Assembly (NCBI GenBank): GCA_002077065.1
Contig: NAJO01000003.1
Coordinates: 1,447,568 to 1,511,567, forward strand
Direction: 5' to 3'
DNA length: 64,000 bases
Origin: Cryoendolithus antarcticus
Taxonomy: Eukaryota > Ascomycota > Dothideomycetes > Cladosporiales > Cladosporiaceae
Shown here: positions 22,484 to 32,877 of the stretch, piece after piece
Position numbering within the stretch: position 1 is the first letter of the stretch
Layout of the letters: each line of letters begins with the position of its first letter
Position numbers and translations under genes: made by a program
The notes under the pieces: model-generated
Databases searched by the model: none
Seen by the model: the letters and a program-made list of their open reading frames with translations, nothing else
What the model was told of the DNA's origin: nothing

Positions 22484-22885
22484 GGTGGGCGATATGCTTT
22501 GGAGTGTAGTGCGGAATACGTCAGGAGATGTAATGGGGTGTAGCAGTGGCAAGGTTAGTAATGTGCAATGAGTCGCGATATGCACGTGAAAGTCAACACC
22601 CAAGCACGGAGTCACTGCGGGAGGCTGCGGACCGGACCATACTATGTATGGATGGAGTGAATAGATGTAAGCTCGCCTTTCTTTGCTCCTAATCACAATT
22701 GATGATCTGGAAGTGGAGACGGCATCATTGCAGTATATGAGCATAGCGTGATCATGTCCTGAAGCTTCACATTCCAAGAACGAAGTTAGGTAGTGAAGAA
22801 GTCAGTCGAACGACGAATCGTCTTGCATGATCACGTAAGTATATACAGGAAGGTATGCATGTCTCGAGACTGCTTTCTTTCGCTC
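22484..22885. other. Intergenic region
   Basis: About 400 bp: promoter of the RPB9-like gene plus 3' flank of the aquaglyceroporin gene. Nothing else is seen. Confidence 0.4.
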
Positions 22886-24043
22886 TTAGACAGCGCTGTC
22901 CTCCTCCTTCATGTCCTCTTCCCTCCACGACATGCCATCATACGCATGCCTCATGCCTGGGATGAACCGATACAAGCCAAGGTACGGCGTGTTGATCGGG
23001 CTCTCACCAGTGAAGAGCAGCAGATCATACAAGAAGCCACCGAAAGCACAACCGAAGAACGGCGAGATCATGGGCACCCAGAAGTAGTAATTGCCTGCTG
23101 ACCAGACTTCGTGACCGTACCCGAGGAAGTATGACATGAGACGTGGACCAAAGTCACGAGCAAGGTTGATGGCGTAGCCAGTCTCCCAGCCGAAGCATGC
23201 ACCGATGCCGAAGATGATGAAGAATAGGCCCAAGGGTGTCAGGGCACCAGCACCAATGTTGTTGTCGTCCTTGAGAGCATAGATGCAGAACATCAGCAGC
23301 GTGCTGGCGATGAACTCGGAGAAGAACTGTCCAGTTTTTGTCATGAAGGCAGCAGGGTATGTGCAGAAGATGCCAGCACTAGCAGTTTTCGAAAAGCCTG
23401 GTACTGTCCGGATGTTAGGTCCTCCCTCATAGACGTCGATCGCTGACTTGTAGTTGGCATAGACGACACCAGATGCGCAGAAGGCGCCCAGGACTTGGGC
23501 GGATGCATAGATCGGAAACTTCTTCCATGGAAACTTCCGGAAGAGACAGTTTGCGAAGGTGACGGCTGGGTTGATGTGTGCACCCGAGATACCACTGGCG
23601 TATACTCCCAGCATGACGCCAATGCCCTGTTTGAGGTCAGCTGTCCGATCTTTGACTTCCATGAACGAGCTTCCACTAACCCATCCCCACGAGATCGACT
23701 GGTACGCGCCGTTCTTACCACCACTCAAGACCACTTGAGCGACAACTCCATCACCGAACATGATCAGTATGAAAGTGCCCATGAACTCGGACAGAGCCTC
23801 TCGAAAGGTCCGCCGTATCCGAGGCCATCGCAGCCCCGAGTTCAATGCCTTCTTTTTGGCAATTACATCTTTCGTTTTGCTTCGATTGATCGTTGGACCA
23901 GTCTCAGCGAACGGCGACGGCTTTGATGTAGCCTCTGTGCTATCACTTTCTGCTCGCTTGTGTTCAAGGTGTGATGTGATGATATGAGACGGCAGGGTAG
24001 GCACGGAGGCCGATTTGATCATGTCCTCGCGAGGTGAGTCCAT
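22886..24043 (-). CDS. Aquaglyceroporin (MIP family)
   Basis: Two exons, 23681-24043 and 22886-23626, giving 367 residues. The 54-nt intron (GTTAGT..CAG, CTGAC branch) is stop-free and in frame, but removing it restores SWGWGIGVMLGVYASG, the conserved MIP segment. The N-terminal 75 residues are cytosolic and Ser/Lys-rich. Six membrane segments and two half-helices follow. The first selectivity motif is SGAHINPAVT (NPA), and the second is INLARDFGPR (NLA in place of NPA), with the Asp after Arg typical of glycerol-permeable members. The protein should carry glycerol and related solutes across the plasma membrane. Its head-to-head neighbour is a glycerol kinase, which supports glycerol as substrate. 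Regulation is not visible. Confidence 0.9.
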   Translation of the reverse strand: MDSPREDMIKSASVPTLPSHIITSHLEHKRAESDSTEATSKPSPFAETGPTINRSKTKDVIAKKKALNSGLRWPRIRRTFREALSEFMGTFILIMFGDGVVAQVVLSGGKNGAYQSISWGWVSGSSFMEVKDRTADLKQGIGVMLGVYASGISGAHINPAVTFANCLFRKFPWKKFPIYASAQVLGAFCASGVVYANYKSAIDVYEGGPNIRTVPGFSKTASAGIFCTYPAAFMTKTGQFFSEFIASTLLMFCIYALKDDNNIGAGALTPLGLFFIIFGIGACFGWETGYAINLARDFGPRLMSYFLGYGHEVWSAGNYYFWVPMISPFFGCAFGGFLYDLLLFTGESPINTPYLGLYRFIPGMRHAYDGMSWREEDMKEEDSAV

Positions 24044-25810
24044 GTCGAAATGGTGGATATGAGTGTCGATCTCAGAGTGGAGTCGTCAGGCCGCTATCCA
24101 GTACGAAAGTATATGAACAGTGCACACGAGAGTTACTCAAGACCATCGAGTGCAACCAAAGTGTCTTTTGACGATTGCCCAGTAATCCTCGAGTGATTGC
24201 GAGGTAGCGCCGACTCTGTGATCGGGCAAGCTATCCGAGAGACGTGCAGGTGGAGTAACAGCCGTCCTCCCGCATGCCGGCGTCCAAGACCACCACTGCA
24301 GGGTAATGGATCCTCGATTAGCAATGGAAATAAGAGCACGAGGGGTCTTTCACTCGAGACGCGAACACGTCCGAGTCGGATGACCTTGGACTAGAGGCCG
24401 CGAGATTCCTAGAGGAGGCCTGATCACGATCGTGACGACGCTCGACTCCTGGTGTTGAAACTGTCCGCACTGTGTAGCTGGACTGTCCTGCATTACGTTC
24501 AGAGACGCGGTAAATGTCTCACCTCGAGAGCCGAACCCTACTTTGGACAGCATGCCGGAGTTTCTGTTAGACAAAGGATGCAATTCGCCACTTGCAGTAG
24601 TACTGAGTATGCAGCTAGCGATGCTCCAGAACGTTACGCACGTGTAGCGATTGGCAACGTGACATTGCTCGAAGCTTGAAGTCGGGTAGTGCGAACGGCT
24701 GACGGGGTATTGCGGCTATGCCGTGTACTTCGAGTGAAGTATTGAGGGCCTAGTCCATTCGCCCAGCGATCTATCATCTAGCTGTTACTCGAAATCTGGA
24801 GCTTTGTATCGATCAAGGCAGCTAGCTATTGTTCAACGCCCCCCTCGAAGACCGTGGAATCGACAGGACAGGCACATATGTCGGGTTCTGTCCGACCTGA
24901 TCGCACAGATGTTCGAGTCTTGATGGCCGGTTCGCCCAGCAGAAAGCCATTCCACTTCCCGGTCCTCCACATTCCCACACCGTGAATTGGATCGACAAAG
25001 GTTCCACTTCCCCGCAACGTTCTGACATGCATCCGCGTGCATCCAGTAGCGGGTACTCAGCCGTCGCCACCATGGGGTTTGTTCGAAACTCTCGGCATAA
25101 GCACCGCTGAGATGATCTTCTTGTACAGAGCCTAGTGTACAGAGCTGATGTGTGAGAGCAACTGAACGCAGCCAATGTCTCGATATGGGCGTGACTCGAA
25201 AGCCGGTGGAGATGACTACATTCACACGAGCTGTGCCGTATCGTGAGGTTTTTTGAAGTCGATCAATGGCGTTACCGATCGCCAGGCACGCAACGCTTCA
25301 AAGCGGGGCTTTCCGCTCGGCTTTCCGCTGCCCCGCCATTTTTGCTTGGCAGTATGCCTGAGGAGCGCAGAATCCCCCTCTTCTCCACCAACGTCGGCCG
25401 CGCATCCCCTTTGGTCGTGTGCTCACGCGGGCACCGCCGACATCACGCCGCGTGGAGTCGTAGGATTGCTGTGGAGCGCGTAGCCAAGAAGCCCAGCAGT
25501 CCATCATTTCGAAGCAGCCATCTGCTGGGGTGAGGAAGCCGACCAAGCGACTCGCATGCCAGCCCTCTGGAGATCACATGGCTCGGCATGGCAGAGTGGA
25601 TTCTCCACCTGTCGTGGACTGTCACATGCATCTGGCAAGCTGCCCGCACCTACAGCAGCTTGTCGCATAGGACGTAATTGTGGTCAGGGTCATCGCGTTC
25701 TGTTGCAGGCGCCTACAATTCCTATTGTTCAATCTCCTTGGTCTTTTGCTCGTTATTTGGGTATATCAGGGTTAGCTTCAGTTCCTCAGCTCCGCTCACA
25801 AGTTGCGAGT
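24044..25810. other. Long divergent region between aquaglyceroporin and glycerol kinase
   Basis: About 1.77 kb with no supported gene. Several short open frames overlap on both strands without domains or splice logic. It must contain both promoters. A G/C-rich CTTTCCGCTCGGCTTTCCGCT near-duplication is present around 25308-25330. Confidence 0.4.
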
Positions 25811-27535
25811 ATGGCACAGTCTGAAGAGGTCTTCGTAGGGTCGATCGATCAGGGAACGACGAGCTCGCGTTTCCTCATCTTCGACAAGCAGGGTGAGCCT
25901 GTCGCAGTGCATCAGGAGGAGTTCCGCCAGATATATCCCAATCCTGGGTACGTCTAGCCAAACCTCCCTTCCTCGCCTCCAACTAACAACGCGAAGCTGG
26001 CACGAGCATGACCCCAATGAGATCGTCACGTCCGTGGAGAATTGTATTGAGGCAGCTCTCAAGATCTTCGAGAAGGATGGGCACAAGAAGGAGAGCATCA
26101 AAGCTGTTGGTATTACCAACCAACGTGAGACAACAGTATGCTGGGACATCAAGTCAGGTGAGCCTTTGTATAACGCCATAGTCTGGACAGACACTCGGAC
26201 TGCTGCATTGGCACGAGAGCTTAAAGCACGGAAGGGTAGCGACAAGCTGCAAGATATTTGTGGTTTGCCGATTTCGACATACCCTTCTGTGACTAAGTTG
26301 CTATGGCTTCTACGAAATGAGGACAAAGTCCGCAAAGCCTACGAAGCTGGCAACCTCGCATTCGGCACCATAGACGCATGGCTAATCTACAAGCTGAACG
26401 GTGGCCCCAAGAACAATGTCTTCGTCTCAGATCCCACGAATGCCAGCCGGACTATGTTCATGGACATACATTCGCTAAAGTACAGCGACAAGACAATTGA
26501 CTTCTTCTCATACGAATTTGATCTACGGAAAGTCCACATGCCAGAGATTGTACGATCGGCAGATGAGAAAGCATTCGGAAAGCTCACATCAGGTGTGCTC
26601 ACTGGGTTCCCGATTACGGGCTGCTTGGGCGATCAGTCTGCCGCGCTTGTCGGACAGAAGGGCTTCGAGCCTGGGCATGCGAAGAACACTTACGGTACTG
26701 GCTGCTTCCTACTGTACAATGTTGATACGAAGCCTGTGATCTCAACGCACGGCTTGCTCGCGACAGTGGCATATAACTTCGACGGCAAGCCAGTGTACGC
26801 ACTCGAGGGCAGCATAGCAGTGGCGGGGTCTGGCGTAAAGTTCCTAATGAACAACCTGGGCTTCAGCAGTCAATCGCACAAGATCAGCGAGCTCGCAGAA
26901 ACGGTGTCGGACAACGGCGGCCTTGTGTTCGTGACAGCGTTCAGCGGACTCTTTGCACCATACTGGATTGATGATGCCCAAGGCACCATGTGTAAGTCGA
27001 GTAGTGCAGTTTGCGATCTTCGAAGTACTGACAGCGCACAGTCGGCTTGTCCCACCACACTGAGCGTGGCCACATCGCTCGAGCAACACTAGAAGCTGTC
27101 TGCTACCAGACCAAAGCCATTCTCGACGCAATGGAGAAAGACAGCGGTCACAAGCTCTCCGAGCTCCGTGTCGATGGCGGTATGAGCAACTCAGAACTCT
27201 GTATGCAGACACAAGCAGACCTCGTCTCAATCCCCATTGTCCGACCAAAGATGCGAGAAACAACCGCACTAGGTGCAGCGATCGCAGCTGGCTTCGCGTC
27301 AGGCGTGTGGAAGACCTTCGATGAGCTGAAGGAGGTGAACACGGCTGGACAGACTACGTTCCAGCCGAAGATGAACGCAAAGGATAGTGCAAAGATGTTC
27401 AAGAAGTGGGAGCGGGCTGTGAGTATGTGTAAGGGTTGGGTCGCAGAGGAGGAGAAGGAGGAGGGTGATGAGCAGGCTGCGAAGGGGCTGGGTGAGGAGT
27501 CGAAGAAGGAGGGTCAGGTAGCGGCGAGTTTGTAG
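25811..27535 (+). CDS. GUT1: Glycerol kinase (FGGY family)
   Basis: Three exons: 25811-25947, 25997-26991 and 27042-27535, giving 541 residues. Introns of 49 nt (GTACGT..AAG) and 50 nt (GTAAGT..CAG) keep NPG-WHEHDP and GTM-FGLSHHTE continuous. Family marks: [11 protein letters not shown] (ATP phosphate loop), [17 protein letters not shown] (glycerol contact), [41 protein letters not shown] and [14 protein letters not shown]. It phosphorylates glycerol to glycerol 3-phosphate in the cytosol. The C-terminal 40 residues are a Lys/Glu-rich tail. An upstream in-frame codon at 25556 would add 85 residues, but the inner ATG matches the family's start. It is divergent from an aquaglyceroporin. Confidence 0.95.
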
Positions 27536-27752
27536 CTGAATACAGCGCCCCAAAATCTGCTCTTGGAAAGCCATCCGTCCTCCTTACGTGGCTGGTGTTT
27601 GGCGTGTCCACCCCTTCGACGTGCACTGCAGTGCACAGACGCAGCACTAAAGCACATCGTTCTGTCCACCTTCATTATTCGCGCTGCTTCCAAACAGGTC
27701 AACGTTCTCTCAGTGCGATCATATGCGCTGCTGTGTAACTACTTGATCAAAC

Positions 27753-28481
27753 ATGTCGCACTCTGCCGAGAGTCCTCAGATCATTAGCCTCACCACAGTG
27801 CTCTCCCTCGCCTCCACACTGGCGATACTTCTGCTCGGCTGTCTCTCTTCACTGCGATTCCTGCCAGCATCTTCGTCTTTCAAGACGCGCTTCCTCTTCA
27901 TCTGGCACGCAACAGATGCACTCATTCACTTCATACTCGAAGGCAGCTACCTCTACAATTGCTTGTTCAGCTCCGCGACCCTGCTTGAGGGTAAAGCATT
28001 AGGATCAGAGTTTCTGCCAGCCGGCGTATCTTTCCTCGGAGACCACACGAGACTCTATGGAGCGGAGTACGGCACTTCGCCGTTCAGTGTACTGTGGAGA
28101 GAATATGCACGCGCAGACAAGAGGTGGGGCGGGAGTGACTTGACGGTCATCTCACTCGAGCTTCTGACCGTGTTCGTGGCTGGGCCGATGGCTGTCTGGA
28201 TCTGCCATGGGCTTGCGAAGAAGAGGGCGGACACTTCGTTCTGGATGATCGTGCTGGCTACTGGGGAGCTTTATGGAGGGTGGATGACTTTTGCGCCGGA
28301 ATGGCTGAGTGGGAGCCCGAATCTGAACACGGACGTGTGGATGTATACTTGGGTGTACCTGTTCTTTTTCAACACGATATGGGTGTGGATTCCGTTGTGG
28401 GTGCTCTACGATGCGTATGGGACAATCACTGGGGCTTTGACGCAAAAGAGCAGAGCAGAAGGAAGCAAGAAGGCTCGGTGA
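27753..28481 (+). CDS. EBP/EXPERA-domain membrane protein
   Basis: A 242-residue single-exon protein with four to five hydrophobic segments. The HATDALIHFILEGSYLY motif and the later TGELYGGWMTFAPEWLSGSPNLNT, ending in a membrane segment YLFFFNTIWVWIPLWVLYD, match the emopamil-binding protein (EBP) / EXPERA family. The family includes sterol delta8-delta7 isomerases in the ER, but many fungal EBP-domain proteins are paralogues of unknown substrate. The ergosterol pathway in fungi normally uses the unrelated Erg2, so a direct role in ergosterol synthesis should not be assumed. The basic C-terminus (QKSRAEGSKKAR) could be an ER-retention-like tail. It lies 217 bp downstream of the glycerol kinase. 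Confidence 0.85.
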   Translation: MSHSAESPQIISLTTVLSLASTLAILLLGCLSSLRFLPASSSFKTRFLFIWHATDALIHFILEGSYLYNCLFSSATLLEGKALGSEFLPAGVSFLGDHTRLYGAEYGTSPFSVLWREYARADKRWGGSDLTVISLELLTVFVAGPMAVWICHGLAKKRADTSFWMIVLATGELYGGWMTFAPEWLSGSPNLNTDVWMYTWVYLFFFNTIWVWIPLWVLYDAYGTITGALTQKSRAEGSKKAR

Positions 28482-29560
28482 ACACGCTGTCAAGGCTTGA
28501 GATCGGCACAATAATGCTGCGGGACAGGATTGGAGACTCGTCAATTCTGATAGTCTTAACGCCGGAGAGGGCCTTGCCTCAGGATCAGGCGACTCATACC
28601 ATGGCTAACGATCTGCACTTGGATGTCTGAGGTATATCGTCCGCTGCAAAACACCAGTAGCCACGATCGAGCAGTGCAACAACGGAAGACCAACGATTAT
28701 CCATGGCTGCAGATGTTGGAGTTTCGCAAACGCCAAACTCACGGACCCACAGCGCAAAGTACTCGAGGTCTCGGAGTCGTGAGTTGTCAAAATCACAGTC
28801 AGATTCACCTTAATTACACAGCCGCTACGATTGGCTAGGATTGGGCGAAGATCTGTCAGTGTCCTACACACTTGTCCCAACTTCACAGAGGCTTTTGACA
28901 GCAGAATGCGCTTGCGCGCTGCGCAAAGAGAAGAGTCGCGCTAGGTCCGAGCCTCCTATGCACATGTGCGGCGTCAGATTCGGAACAAATCAGGCCGCGA
29001 AGGTTGTGATAGGCCTCCAAGTTCTTGGCTGCTACTTCTGCCTTGCACGCAATCCCAAAGACGAAGTCAACCTGCATCGAAGCTGAGGCTAGGCTATCGT
29101 TAGGCATGGTGGCATGTAAGTACGGAGCATAGAACTCATTAGCCGACCCCGATTACGGCAATCTTGTGAAGTGAGTGCCGGTCACGCTTCACGACAGGAC
29201 CACTGTGCAGGTCACCGACTTCGTCGGCGATAATCCGACCCACAAACCACGCGAGACAGGCGCGTTTGTGAGTGCAGCTCAGTCAACACAGGATGACATT
29301 ACATTTGGCAGCACGGCTAAGGAGAATGCTCCGTTGAACTCAGCAGAAGTCACAAAGTCGAACACAACCTTAGCATCAGGACAAACCGCCAGTTCCTGGA
29401 CAATTTCAGATCGACGGACTTGCGGGCCAAGCGCAGCAGAGCACTACGCCTCAGACCTCACACTGTGATCCAGCTGAAAGGTAGCAGCAGTCTGCGGTAG
29501 CTCTACAGCGATCGGCTTTTCGCGCAAATAGCGCTTCCTTGGCCCGACCTCCTTACTCAC
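28482..29560. other. Gene-poor stretch
   Basis: About 1.1 kb after the EBP-domain gene. A 97-codon plus-strand frame at 29175-29468 does not begin at ATG and has no recognisable content. Nothing is supported. Confidence 0.35.
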
Positions 29561-29704
29561 CTGGACGGCATATTCTACGCTCCAGTCCTTTTCCCCTGGC
29601 GTCCTACCTCGCTCTCGTAGCACCAGCCTCGCTTCCAGCTGAAAATCTCGATAATCGGAGCCATCGAATACCCACGTTGTATTGAGCATGGCTTGGATCG
29701 TCCA
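29561..29704 (-). other. Possible isolated exon of an unrecognised gene
   Basis: A 144-nt open block (48 codons) is bounded exactly by an acceptor (TTGCCAG) and a donor (GTGAGT), phase 0 at both ends. Its translation is protein-like (AMLNTTWVFDGSDYRDF, then LEARLVLRERG and DWSVEYAVQ). I could not find flanking exons in a consistent frame, so this may be part of a small gene or a relic. Reading through the donor extends the frame to a stop at 29444. Confidence 0.3.
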
Positions 29705-30556
29705 CTGGCAACGGTGAAGACAGGAAGAAGCATCACATGAGACGATTGATACTCAGCTGGAGACTGTCGATCGCGCGACAGGATCAGCTCCACCACGTTT
29801 CGCTTTTGTCGCAGATCTGCGGTATGGACAGCAGCTCATCGGATTGAACGCTATCTTCTGGAGCAGAAAGGTGAACCACTGGAGCTCACGTGAAGCTAGG
29901 TGAGGCTTTGGCGCCCGTACTTTCTTCGCGGGTGAGGGTCATATCAGGTCAGGCGACAACCTATATAAGTCACCGTTCATTTGGCCGTGTCCCGCAGCAG
30001 GCTTTCTGAGTGCTCCTGAGTTTCCCTACCTCCTTCAGGTGCCATCAGCAGCAGCATATTCTAAAGGCAGCACGGCTCCTGGATTAGTCACTTATCAGAG
30101 GCCCGTGGTGGCACTGTACGGACCTTATCCATTATCGGGTCGCACACATTGCTATGTTTTGTAAGGTTCGGGCGCTCGAGTAGTCTGATCAAATACATGC
30201 GTTCGAACACACTTGTCAATTATTCAATACCTCCTCGACGGCTGAATGATCCGGCATTTCATGGTGCAGCCATGGCTATTGGAGTACTGTCCACGCGGGG
30301 GAGCTGTGCGCGATCTTGAGGACACCTGCTTCCTGACCTCGTTCTGGCAGTAGGCTGGCGCTCGACAAGATGATAAGCTGGCTTCTGCACTTCGCCCTTA
30401 GTCACCAGTCTCATCACATGGTCGATTAGGGTTACGTAGGTGAAGAAGGCATTTCCTCTCTTCAAATGCTCTCTTGCGTTCCCGCTACAAACGACCGTGC
30501 AATGGGTTTGCGTGTGATGTCGCCTCATCTCCATCTCGCGACGGCCGGACTCGACA

Positions 30557-31483
30557 ATGATAAGTACCCCGATCTCAGCCAGTCCAACATCGGGGCGACG
30601 TTCAGTCCTGACCAAGCAGCTGCCAATTGACCCCGCTCATGCTCTCTCAGTGACTACTCAGCTCGGTACTGTGCCCACAGAGTATGAGGACTGCCAGCCT
30701 GCTCCAGTACAAAACCGTCCGGCGCTGCTCCACCAATCGGCGGAACAGCGTTCCATGTGGCCTACGAGCACACAAATGCCCCAAGCGTCGGCCTTTGCTC
30801 AACTAGCGCGCCACCAGGAATCCGATGGGCTCTATACCGGTGCATTGCCGCTCTATGACTGCATCCACTCAACATTCACGCTGGCCAAGTCGCCGCCAGC
30901 ACAAGTGAAGCTCACGGACAAGAACCTGTGGCGGATCCTCTGCTCATTTGGGAGGCGAAGCCGAGCCTTGCACACGCTGTTGCCGCGAAGAACTGGTCAG
31001 CGGATATTAGCAGCAATGGCGTGCCTGTCAGCCAGCGGATGCCAGCTAACCCGCTGGCAAAGAAGCGTAACGAGCAAGGCAACCTGAAGTACGTTGAATG
31101 CAAAGACTGCGTTGCAATCTTTGATGGCGGCCGCGCCGCTAAGATCATGAGCCAGTCGCCTTATGCAAAGGGATTCGGGCATGACGGCCGTTCAACGCCA
31201 CTGCAAGGCGCCCTTCTGACGCAGAATTGGTGCGGGCATGCAGTGCAGATTGCTTGCAGCAGTGACGATCTGGTCCTCGGGTTCGTGCAAGACATCGATG
31301 TCGACATCACTCTCATTTAGTGCGAGTCCGACATTGACATGGACGGATGTGAAATCGGGATCCATGCCTACATGGTCGATATGCTGGAGACCGCAATCGT
31401 GCTACGCGAGATCCGCGTCGCCCATGCGAATGCTTCCTCTAGGGGCGAAGTGCAAGGCATGCTCATCGGTGACAAGGAGTAGC
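30557..31483 (+). pseudogene. Possible unrecognised gene or degraded gene
   Basis: An ATG at 30557 opens a frame with protein-like composition (LPIDPAHALSVTTQLGTVP, then DGLYTGALPLYDCIHSTF). A candidate 50-nt intron 30906-30955 (GTGAAG..GAG) would join it in phase to a second frame reading VPVSQRMPANPLAKKRNEQG and LKYVECKDCVAIFDGG, which stops at TAG 31318-31320. That TAG is the end of an acceptor-like CTCTCATTTAG, and the same frame continues beyond it for 54 codons (DIDMDGCEIGIHAYMVDMLE..) to TAG at 31481-31483. So either a last intron is present or the gene carries a nonsense change. No family is recognised. A TATATAAG box lies at 29964-29971, about 590 bp upstream. Confidence 0.3.
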
Positions 31484-32877
31484 ACTACATTGACGAGACA
31501 CGTGGGAAGACGAACAGTTCGTGCTTCTGTTGTGATCTTGGTGATGCGCTGACATCCCAGCCTGAAGCCGACGAACATGTAGCCTTTGACGAGACACGAG
31601 CGATTAGACTCCACAGGTCGAAGAGTGAGGCAGCACCATGCTGAGCGTCTCGAACGCATCGCTGGACTGAGCGAGGGGCTTCTGAGTGTAAGTCCTGAGT
31701 GAGAGAGCTTTGAGCGACTCTGACGAGGCGACCTCTAAGTGAGTGGCCTCAGAATGAAAGACCTGCACATCCGACCCATTGGACATTGTACTTGTCTCTC
31801 ACCTGATGGGGCTGCTATTACCTCTGCGACAGCAGTGAAAGAACGCCCTGCACGTCTGTGAGAAGCATAAATTCAGAGAGCACATTCAGCTTTTGCGCCT
31901 GTTTCTCCACTGCGGTAGATGCCGGTCACCACCATGTCGAGCGAAGCACAGGAGTGTGTCAGACTTCAGATACCCGGAGTGATCAACTGTCTCGAGTGCA
32001 GATCCTCGCTCTTGTTGCACCTCGAGAGGATTCAATTTTGCAATCGGTATCGGGCAGTGGACGATCTCTGTCGAGTACGGACCCTACAAGATCTCTACTG
32101 TTGTGGTCAAATCGCAGAACATTATTTCATCATACCTCTCTTTTCGAAGCGACACCTGGGCCGTCTCTTCTATCGGGGTCTGCCTTATTCGTCTTGGCAG
32201 GCACCGATACGCCTTGGCATTGTCGACTTGCAGGAATTGCGTCAGCGGGGTAGCTCAACTTCACGCAATGAGCATTTTTCCCAGTTTCGCTCAGTGTACA
32301 ATCGACGGTGCTGCAGATCGCTACACGCAGCAGTCGTGATCGGCATACATGCTCCACGACACTGATCCAACGTTGACCGATGCTCACCGCCGCTCAGATT
32401 GCATTGGCGTGCCAGGATCCGGTCGAGGGACAAAGCTACCACACCCCGCATGCACAACTACAGGCTATGCCCGCTTTCGCGCGTCCGCAGTCAAGCTCAT
32501 GTGGGTTTCAAGCTAGGTCGAAGGCAAAAGCAGGGCAGCTCAGGCGAGCCCAGAACTCTACGCATCGCAGCTACGCATGTGATCTTCAGCTGAGATGCCC
32601 CTTCGGCATGACATTGCTGGAACCCGATACGCACGTGGCGGTAGGCTAGCAACTTGATATGCCCTAGACTGGCTGTCGTAAGCTGGAAGCAAGCGCTGCT
32701 AGGCGCTGTGACGCCATTGCCCATGACCGCGAGCCTGGTCTGAAACCTGGCCGAGAGGAAAGCAGTAGTTCCCATTCTCTTAAGCTCTCCTTTCTTCCTT
32801 CAGTCTCCTTACGATACTTACCCAGGGCACATTCGATCAGTCAAAGCTCACTACCAAACACATCAACAGCCATCATC
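31484..32877. other. Gene-poor stretch, promoter of the Ser/Gly-rich gene
   Basis: About 1.4 kb. Only short frames without domains are seen. The final 100 bp before the next ATG are C/A/T-rich and look like a fungal 5' UTR. Confidence 0.35.

Noticed and set aside
25556..25810. An 85-residue in-frame N-terminal extension of glycerol kinase, possibly a mitochondrial presequence
   Set aside because: The sequence is not protein-like in the family, and [17 protein letters not shown] is the expected start.
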